Below are positions 1-5,306 of a stretch of 16,273 bases of DNA, piece by piece (position 1 is the stretch's first letter; the number at the start of each line of letters is the position of its first letter). Position numbers and translations under genes: made by a program. The notes under the pieces were generated by a model, which had not been told where the DNA came from, did not search any database, and saw only the letters and a program-made list of their open reading frames with translations. The stretch spans positions 1-16,273 of the forward strand of contig JBBDIO010000210.1 of assembly GCA_040880365.1 (NCBI GenBank), given 5' to 3'. Source of the stretch: JBBDIO01 sp040880365 (GTDB lineage Bacteria > Chloroflexota > Anaerolineae > Caldilineales > Caldilineaceae).

Positions 1-1651
1 CGGGCGTTTCTTCGGCGAAGATATCCTGAAAACGCGCATAGAGAAAGCGGCGCGATGGCTCATCGGCAATGGCGCGTGCTTGTTCCATGATTTCGTCGGC
101 TTCTTCGTGCGACCAGCCCGTGTAATTTTGTCCGCCGCCGGTGGCCTGGGTGCTGTGCCAAAGCGGATAGGGATCCGGATCGCCCGTGAGTTCCCAGCCG
201 ATGAGCGCGGCGTCGAAGCGGCGCGGGTTGAGGAAGTCGCTTACCAGCCCGGCAAATGTGACCGGCGTCGGTTGGGCGTCTACGCCAATTCCCTGCCAAT
301 CGGCGGCAATGCGCTGTGAAATGGCGATGCGGGTGGGATCGTCGTTGGTGTAGAGCAGAAAGCGCAGATCCTGACCATCTTTGTCACGCACGCCATCGCC
401 GTTGGTGTCAATCCAGCCCGCTTCGTCCAGCAGTTGTGAGGCCTGGTCGCGATCATATTCATACTGCTTCACATCGGCATGATTGGCCCAATTTTCGGGG
501 GGCATGGGGCTGTGGGCGATGATGCCCTGCCCGCCCAGCACTTCATCAATCAACCGTTGCCGGTTCAGGCCATAGTGCAGGGCCTGGCGTACCAGTTTTT
601 CCTGAAAGAAGGGCGCGCCCGGATTATCCAGATTAAAAAGGATTGTCAGATATTCGGATTGGACGCTGGAAAAGAGCATGAGATCCGGGTGGTCGGCGGC
701 CTCGTCCAGATCCTGGGGCAGCACAGTGCTGATGCCGTCGATTTCACCTTCGACAAAGGCAGCGAACAGGCTGGCATGATCGGGGTAGAATATAAACTCG
801 ATGGCCGATATGTAGGGACGCGTGGGCAACGTGCTATAGGGGCTAGGTTCCAGGCGGATATAGCCGGATGCGGTTTGTGCCACTTTGTAGGGGCCGGAGC
901 CAATCGGCGTGGTGAGCAGCGACTTGGTCGCCAGGTCTGCGGCGGGTTCATTTTCCCACAGGTGCTGCGGCAAAAGTCCGATGGAGGTATAGTCCAAAAA
1001 GGGCGTAAACGGCTCTGCCAAACGGAACTCAACCGTGAGATCGTCAATCTTGGTCACTTCTACCGACCGCCATAGGCCGGTGAGATCGGGCAGGCTGAAC
1101 ACTTCAGGATGTTGCAGAATGCCAATGGTAAAGAGGACATCTTCGGCGGTGATGGGCGCGCCATCGTGCCAGTATTGTTCGCTTTGCAGACGGAAGGTAT
1201 AGACCAGGTTATCCTGTGAGATCGTCCATTCGGCGGCGAGATCGGGAATGACGCGCCCATTTTTGTCGATGGTGGTCAGACCGCGATAGAGCAGATTACA
1301 GAGATCGAGATCGGCTTCGCTGGCGTCGCAGAGTAAGGGGTTCAGATAGCGGGGCGCGCCGGCAATTCCTTCGCGATAGACCCCCCCGCTGTCGGGGATG
1401 AGCACGGTGGTGACGCTGAATGTGGAAAAGCTGAGAATGGTAGTCAGGAGCAGGACCCCGGTCAGGACGATGAGAATCTGCCAGCGCATATGGCGGCCAA
1501 TCGTCGCGGCGGGTGAAGCCGCACTGGTGGTCGATTCCTGCGCGCCCCTGCGGGGCCTGGGATTGTCTAACGGGCGTTTGGGTGATCCGGACGCCGGTAT
1601 TTGTCCAGAATGGGGACCGGCGAACGGATTTGTGCGTGGTGTACGTGCCAT
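1..1651 (-). CDS. ABC transporter substrate-binding protein, family 5 (peptide/nickel type), 3' end missing
   Basis: This is the extracellular receptor of an oligopeptide-type ABC importer. It binds the solute outside the membrane and hands it to the permeases, which would lie beyond the left edge. About 550 codons are open from the ATG at 1651 to position 1 with no stop. The order is typical of SBP_bac_5: a Pro/Ser-rich cytoplasmic N-terminus (1-54), one hydrophobic helix (about 57-76), GGVYREGIAGAPRYLNPLL, the YTFRLQSEQYWHDGAPITAEDV signature segment, then the GSGPYKV and LVRQALHYGLNRQRLID segments. There is no lipobox cysteine, so anchoring by the N-terminal helix is inferred. A GGGAGG sits at 1666-1671, 14 nt before the ATG, which is long. 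The next in-frame ATG (1489, residue 55) lies just before the helix and has no Shine-Dalgarno. The substrate cannot be told from sequence. Confidence 0.93.
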   Translation of the reverse strand, partial: MARTPRTNPFAGPHSGQIPASGSPKRPLDNPRPRRGAQESTTSAASPAATIGRHMRWQILIVLTGVLLLTTILSFSTFSVTTVLIPDSGGVYREGIAGAPRYLNPLLCDASEADLDLCNLLYRGLTTIDKNGRVIPDLAAEWTISQDNLVYTFRLQSEQYWHDGAPITAEDVLFTIGILQHPEVFSLPDLTGLWRSVEVTKIDDLTVEFRLAEPFTPFLDYTSIGLLPQHLWENEPAADLATKSLLTTPIGSGPYKVAQTASGYIRLEPSPYSTLPTRPYISAIEFIFYPDHASLFAAFVEGEIDGISTVLPQDLDEAADHPDLMLFSSVQSEYLTILFNLDNPGAPFFQEKLVRQALHYGLNRQRLIDEVLGGQGIIAHSPMPPENWANHADVKQYEYDRDQASQLLDEAGWIDTNGDGVRDKDGQDLRFLLYTNDDPTRIAISQRIAADWQGIGVDAQPTPVTFAGLVSDFLNPRRFDAALIGWELTGDPDPYPLWHSTQATGGGQNYTGWSHEEADEIMEQARAIADEPSRRFLYARFQDIFAEETP

Positions 1652-1830
1652 ATGGGATGTACTATCCTCCCGAAATGTAGCGGATTCGGGCACGATAGCA
1701 GGAACGGTATGCTCGAACAGGTACGCGCGGAATCAATTGCCAGAAGTCTGGCGCGTTGCGAAGTTGCGCGGGGCCGACCAGGCCACATGGTTGGGATGTG
1801 GAGAGTTTGGGCGAAGCCGGCACGCGTGGA

Positions 1831-2055
1831 TTATTCGAACGCAACCGTGATAAACGCGAAAATACCGTAGACGCCGGCCATAATAAAGGTGATGTTATAC
1901 AGCGTCTTTTCCATGCCGCGGCGTGTGCGATAGATATCGCTACCGCCAAATGCGCTGCCCAGACCGCCGCTGGTCTGACCCTGAATCAAGACGATGCCAA
2001 TCAGGGCAAGGGCCACAATATTCGACGCAATCATCATGTAGCTGGCAAAATTCAC
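1831..2055 (-). CDS. secG: Preprotein translocase subunit SecG
   Basis: SecG is the small auxiliary subunit of the SecYEG translocon and assists SecA-driven export through the cytoplasmic membrane. The 74 residues show the family layout: helix 1 (about 6-25), the conserved cytoplasmic loop with IQGQTSGGLGSAFGG (24-38) and the SDIYRTRRG turn, then helix 2 (about 52-71). Length is normal for a short SecG. The start chosen is the GTG at 2055 because AAGGAGA at 2063-2069 lies 8 nt upstream; a longer reading to 2148 would extend past the promoter -10 and is rejected. A consensus-like promoter lies about 65 nt upstream. No terminator with a U-run is visible after the TAA, so read-through into the solute-binding gene is possible. 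Confidence 0.95.
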   Translation of the reverse strand: MNFASYMMIASNIVALALIGIVLIQGQTSGGLGSAFGGSDIYRTRRGMEKTLYNITFIMAGVYGIFAFITVAFE

Positions 2056-2119
2056 GGTACTGTCTCCTTCGCAACGCGCAGGTTGCGGTATGTTGAAGCT
2101 AATATTCAGAATGTGTGGG

Positions 2120-2148
2120 ATTATACCGAGTAGATGCCGTTTCCCCAA
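2120..2148 (-). promoter_or_regulatory. Sigma-70-type promoter of secG
   Basis: On the minus strand a perfect TATAAT (2120-2125) is preceded by a 17-nt spacer and TTGGGG (2143-2148). The predicted start of transcription is near 2113, giving a leader of about 58 nt before the GTG of secG. It is the best match to the sigma-70 consensus that I found in the window. Confidence 0.75.
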
Positions 2149-2209
2149 ATCCGCGGTGAGTCGAGTCGGGCTAGCGCGCCGCGGGCCGGATCAGATATTC
2201 GGTTTGGGG

Positions 2210-4393
2210 TCAGGGGGAAGGTGTATAGATATAGAGCACCGGATTGCTGTGGAGATCGCGTTGGGTGCTGACTGTGCCGGGGCCGAAATCGGCGCGCAGG
2301 CGGGCGAGGATGTGAACTTCGCCACCCGCGATAAGGACGTGCGCATCTGTGGGCAGGGCGCGGGGCCAGGCGTCTGGTGTGATGAAGCGGGCGGGCGTGC
2401 CCGGCGCGGATTCGACAATCAAGTTGACTATGGGCCGCATGTGCGGCGCGGACAATGTCTGTCGGGACAAGTCGACGCTGGAGATGGCAGCTGCGGCGGG
2501 CGTGCCCTCCGTTGCGATATAGACGGGGCCGCGGGCGAGCAATGGGGGCAGGTGGCGCGCTAGTTCGGCGGTTGGCGTGTTATACAGAGCTGCGCTTTCG
2601 ACATAGGTCACCAGATTGCCCGCCAGACTGGCGATGAGCAGACCTGTACACGCATAGACAGTCGCCTGCATATTCCAGCTGCCCAGGTTGTGCAAAATTC
2701 CGGCGCGTAGCCGGTCGAGCAGCATCGCCAGCGCCAGGGCCAGCGCCGGGAGGGCTGCCGCCAGCCACATGAGTTGGGCAGGAGATGCGGGATCGAGCCG
2801 GATCATGGGCAGGAGTACGCACGCGAGCCATATGGCACCGATCCACCCAACCAGATGATCCAGATTGACCAGGAGGACAATCAGCGCCAGCAAGAGCAGC
2901 GGGCCAAGCCAGGGGCCACTCAGTTGCAGGGGCAGATCAAACAGGTAGGGGGCAAGGAGAAAGTCGCCGGCGGCGTTAACATGTTGGCTAAGCGTGGGCA
3001 GCGCGCTATCGATGTGGAATGCGAAATAGGGCGTGGCAAATCCGGCATGATCCAGCGCGCCGTTTATGCCATCCTGCGCGAAGTTGAGCAGACCGGCGGC
3101 CGCGGGCAGGCCAGTAATCAACACCCCAAGCGCCCAAAGCGCGATGGCGCGCATACCCAGGCCGGCCCCTACTTGCAGATTGGCCTGGGTTTTGACACGG
3201 ATTGGGGCCGCGGCAGTGCGGGGGGTGACCGCGATCTTTACCCGGCGACCCGTGAGCCAGGCGCGCTGAAAGAGCCAGATGCCGAGCCACGCGGCCAATC
3301 CTACTGTAATCCACAGTATCCCCACGCTGCCATATAAAGGTGTACTGCCGGTGAGGAGGGCGCTCAACCCGACTGTGGGCAGATTGCGGGTACGTGCCCC
3401 CAGGAGCAACAACCACAACCCCAACAGACCCAACGCCACCGGCTCGAACACAAAAGGAATACGCGCCAGATGGAAGAAACCCACAAATGCAGGCAGCGCG
3501 GCTGCGGTCAATTGGGCGGGCCACGCCCCATCATCTTGCAGCGGTTCGCCAAACTGACCCACTGTGGGGGTGCGGCGTAACAGCTCGCATGCGACCAGCC
3601 AGCTCCCAACCACCACGGCGGTCGCAGCCAATGCGCCGCGCAGGATGCCGGAGCGGAAAACGTCGCCTGTCCATGCCCCCAACAAATGGCTGGGCCAGAT
3701 GAGCGCGCTTGCTGCAATTTGCCGGGTTGCCTTTATGGGCGCTACCAAGTCGACGTGAGTGGAGGCTGCGAGACTGGCGTGGGCAAGCGAAAACGCGTCG
3801 AGGGAAAAGGGCAGGGAGGGTAGAATCCAAATAAGTATGGCCACCACTACCGCGAGAACTGCGACCAGCCCCATCCAATGGTGATAGGGCTGAATCGGCT
3901 GCGGATCGACGCGTTGGTAGGGCGGAGGCGCGTGATTGCGCTGGAGGATTATTAACCCTGCCCCATAGACCGGGATGGTCAAGGCAATTGTGGCGTAAAG
4001 GAGCGTCGTCGACTGGGCGCGGATTGCGAGCAGACAACTGCCCAACAGGATGGCGGAGACTGTGATGAGTGCCGCACCCAGATAGCCGGTTGTGGGCCGA
4101 TTGACGGCTGCCTGGCGCACAGCACGATAAACGCGCTGGGTTTCACCGTGCCAGACGGGCGCAGCCAGACTCAACAGGATAATGCTGGTGGGGAGGAGGG
4201 TAAAAGCGAGGTATCCAAGCTGGCGCGCGGACAAACTTGCGGGCAGACGCGCCTCTAGGAATGCCACAGCCGATGGAAAAGGCAGCCGGGCAAGGGGGCC
4301 ATCTTGAAAATTGAAGCCCCGAAAAATCAGATGGTATGCCCAATAGGCTGCGCTGACGGCAAATATCAGGCTCAGCAGCCGCAAGATTCGCAA
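2210..4393 (-). CDS. Large polytopic membrane protein, function unknown
   Basis: 727 residues that I do not recognise as a named family. Hydrophobic segments, by eye, lie near 5-24, 62-82, 104-124, 130-150, 172-191, 252-270, 296-333 (two), 352-376, 410-437, 495-531 (two), 538-558 and 577-594, about 12-14 helices. The last ~125 residues are hydrophilic with an alternating beta-like pattern and are probably a soluble domain. Many helices followed by a C-terminal soluble domain recalls GT-C glycosyltransferases, but I see no convincing acidic motif in the first loop (QDGP at 30-33 is the only candidate), so this is only a suggestion. The start is TTG at 4393: GAGG at 4402-4405 is 8 nt upstream and no ATG is available nearby. 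An intrinsic terminator lies only about 40 nt upstream with no clear promoter between, so expression may depend on read-through. Confidence 0.8.
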   Translation of the reverse strand: MRILRLLSLIFAVSAAYWAYHLIFRGFNFQDGPLARLPFPSAVAFLEARLPASLSARQLGYLAFTLLPTSIILLSLAAPVWHGETQRVYRAVRQAAVNRPTTGYLGAALITVSAILLGSCLLAIRAQSTTLLYATIALTIPVYGAGLIILQRNHAPPPYQRVDPQPIQPYHHWMGLVAVLAVVVAILIWILPSLPFSLDAFSLAHASLAASTHVDLVAPIKATRQIAASALIWPSHLLGAWTGDVFRSGILRGALAATAVVVGSWLVACELLRRTPTVGQFGEPLQDDGAWPAQLTAAALPAFVGFFHLARIPFVFEPVALGLLGLWLLLLGARTRNLPTVGLSALLTGSTPLYGSVGILWITVGLAAWLGIWLFQRAWLTGRRVKIAVTPRTAAAPIRVKTQANLQVGAGLGMRAIALWALGVLITGLPAAAGLLNFAQDGINGALDHAGFATPYFAFHIDSALPTLSQHVNAAGDFLLAPYLFDLPLQLSGPWLGPLLLLALIVLLVNLDHLVGWIGAIWLACVLLPMIRLDPASPAQLMWLAAALPALALALAMLLDRLRAGILHNLGSWNMQATVYACTGLLIASLAGNLVTYVESAALYNTPTAELARHLPPLLARGPVYIATEGTPAAAAISSVDLSRQTLSAPHMRPIVNLIVESAPGTPARFITPDAWPRALPTDAHVLIAGGEVHILARLRADFGPGTVSTQRDLHSNPVLYIYTPSP

Positions 4394-4432
4394 ACCGGTG
4401 TCCTCGCTTGCAAGGATGGAATGGCGGGTCTA

Positions 4433-4472
4433 CCAAAGCAAAAGCCCGGTTGGCGAAGTGTGCAACCGGGCC
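4433..4472 (-). terminator. Rho-independent terminator upstream of the membrane-protein gene
   Basis: GCCCGGTTG (4444-4452) and CAACCGGGC (4463-4471) form a perfect 9-bp stem with a 10-nt loop. On the minus strand the stem is followed by CTTTTGCTTT, a U-rich tail; on the plus strand there is no such tail. It therefore ends leftward transcription coming from tatA or from the structured RNA. Its place about 40 nt before the 4393 start codon would also suit an attenuator. Confidence 0.8.
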
Positions 4473-4507
4473 TGCTGCGCATGAGACGACAATTTCCCGC
4501 TGTGACA

Positions 4508-4553
4508 TGCCGGCAAACAGTAGATTGTGTGCAAATTTCCAGTTTGCCTGGCA
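4508..4553 (-). other. Strong bulged hairpin between the rod-like RNA and the terminator
   Basis: TGCC+GGCAAAC (4508-4518) pairs with GTTTGCC (4542-4548), a one-base bulge (4549) and GGCA (4550-4553): 11 base pairs closing a 23-nt A/T-rich loop. The strand is set to minus only because the terminator downstream of it works in that direction. No protein in either strand accounts for it. Confidence 0.5.
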
Positions 4554-4564
4554 GGGGACAGACT

Positions 4565-4719
4565 TACAGAAGCAAAACCGCGCGTAAGCTAATAATTCGC
4601 TGGATTGTAGAGAACGTTTCTGTCACCTGGATAAAAACACACGGGCTTCGTATCGCCGAAGTTTGCGCGCCGCCCCAGGTGATAGAGGGTTCGTTAGCTT
4701 AAGGCAAATCAGTTCTGTA
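4565..4719 (-). ncRNA. Candidate structured RNA (rod-like, 6S-like geometry), unassigned family
   Basis: Nested complementary segments build one long imperfect rod of about 155 nt in the gene-free stretch 4394-4727. Helix A is 4565-4571 with 4713-4719 (7 bp). Helix B is 4585-4592 with 4694-4701 (8 bp). Helix C has GAAC/GTTC 4612-4615 with 4689-4692, then 4617-4630 with 4675-4688 (14 bp with three G-U pairs). A small apical hairpin is 4646-4650 with 4657-4661. Between B and C there is a very asymmetric bubble (19 nt against 1 nt), and between A and B a 13/11-nt internal loop. A long rod with an internal bubble is how 6S RNA looks, but I see no sequence signature that proves it; a riboswitch, or a structured 3' UTR of tatA, is equally open. 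No good promoter was found directly upstream on either strand. RNase P, SRP RNA and tmRNA signatures are absent. Confidence 0.42.
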
Positions 4720-4727
4720 TTGGAAAA

Positions 4728-4982
4728 TTAGCTGACTTGCTGAGGTTCAGACGTCTTGGTTTCGGCGGTGGACTCGCTAGCCTGGATCGGCTCGGACGAT
4801 GTCTCGGCTTCCTTCGTCTCGGCTTCCTTCGCGGCCTTCTCTGCTTCGACAGTAGAATTGCGGCGGAATTCGCGGATACCCTTACCGACTGCGCCGAAAA
4901 CCTCGGGGAGCTTGCCGACACCAAACAACATAGTGACGATCACAAGGATCACGACCAGCTCAATAGGACCAAGGGTAGGCAT
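4728..4982 (-). CDS. tatA: Sec-independent (twin-arginine) translocase component TatA/E
   Basis: TatA forms the pore-like part of the Tat system, which exports folded proteins. The 84 residues show the diagnostic order: a short N-terminus with the conserved GPIELVVI, one transmembrane helix (about 7-20), the FGVGKLPE hinge (20-27), the amphipathic helix through GKGIREFRR (about 28-41), and an acidic, Glu/Thr/Ser-rich tail. The ATG at 4982 is preceded by AGAGGAG 7 nt upstream. No tatC or tatB lies in the window, so this TatA is encoded apart from its partners. The leader holds degenerate tandem repeats (4998-5086), and the 3' side holds the structured RNA candidate, starting 9 nt after the stop codon. 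Confidence 0.95.
   Translation of the reverse strand: MPTLGPIELVVILVIVTMLFGVGKLPEVFGAVGKGIREFRRNSTVEAEKAAKEAETKEAETSSEPIQASESTAETKTSEPQQVS
4801..4830 (-). repeat. Perfect 15-bp tandem duplication inside tatA
   Basis: The unit GTCTCGGCTTCCTTC occurs at 4801-4815 and again, identical, at 4816-4830. It encodes the repeated Glu-Ala-Glu-Thr-Lys/Ser pattern in the acidic tail of TatA and keeps the frame. Slipped-strand duplication is the likely origin. Confidence 0.85.
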
Positions 4983-4997
4983 TTACTTTCTCCTCTG

Positions 4998-5086
4998 AAA
5001 ACACATATCTGGAAAACACGAATCTCAAAATTGAGTCTCAAAACGCGACTCTTAAAACAAGAACTCAAAAACCAATTTTACAACTC
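4998..5086. repeat. Degenerate ~14-bp tandem repeats in the tatA leader
   Basis: Successive units begin with AAAA at 4998, 5013, 5027, 5040, 5054 and 5067, with lengths of 13-15 bp. The approximate plus-strand consensus is AAAACnCGAnTCTC; on the transcribed minus strand it reads GAGAnTCGnGTTTT. The array lies directly upstream of the tatA ribosome binding site (it ends about 10 nt before the GGAG). A possible -10 (TAAAAT, minus strand, 5075-5080) falls inside its distal end. Function is unknown. Confidence 0.55.
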
Positions 5087-5103
5087 ATTTTGCATAGCAC
5101 GAG

Positions 5104-5199
5104 ATAGGCAGGGCAGACAGGCTGGAATTGCCTATTGTATACGGTTTCACTGCGCGGGCAGTATACCATCGGCAGACAAACGATGCAAAGCGGTTTCAC
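5104..5199. repeat. Inverted and direct repeats in the tatA-recN divergent intergenic region
   Basis: The intergenic region 4983-5306 is 324 nt. Beyond the tatA leader repeats it holds a 7-bp inverted repeat, ATAGGCA (5104-5110) and TGCCTAT (5129-5135), and a 9-bp direct repeat CGGTTTCAC (5142-5150 and 5191-5199). These could be protein-binding sites for either gene, but they are short and could be chance. From 5200 to 5290 I see nothing further. Confidence 0.3.
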
Positions 5200-5291
5200 A
5201 ATACATTGGGGTCGCGTGTGGGCGTCGGAGCGCGGCTGCGATTTTCATGCGTCGCCGCGGCGATTTTGAGTGGGGCGCGATGCCTGCCTTA

Positions 5292-5300
5292 TGCTAAAAT
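5292..5300 (+). promoter_or_regulatory. Extended -10 promoter placed for a leaderless recN transcript
   Basis: TGCTAAAAT combines an extended TGn element (5292-5294) with TAAAAT (5295-5300). The recN ATG begins at 5307, exactly where transcription would be expected to start, so the mRNA would have no leader. No Shine-Dalgarno precedes the ATG, which agrees. No -35 at proper distance is seen (TTGAGT at 5266-5271 leaves a 23-nt gap), as is tolerated for extended -10 promoters. Confidence 0.55.
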
Positions 5301-5306
5301 GGAAAC

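Noticed and set aside
479..1075. 198-codon plus-strand frame opposite the solute-binding gene
   Set aside because: The minus-strand frame is continuous and clearly a family 5 binding protein; the plus frame has no recognisable motif.
1805..1840. GTTCGAAT-like sequence on the minus strand suggesting a tRNA T-arm
   Set aside because: The flanking bases cannot form the T stem, it overlaps the 3' end of secG, and no acceptor, D or anticodon arms are present.
4565..4719. RNase P RNA, SRP RNA or tmRNA as identity of the structured region
   Set aside because: The RNase P GAGGAAAGTCC block, the SRP GGAAG tetraloop region and the tmRNA tRNA-like 3' end are all absent.
5200..5306. LexA/SOS box before recN
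   Set aside because: No GAAC-N4-GTTC or CTG-N10-CAG type palindrome was found near the recN promoter.
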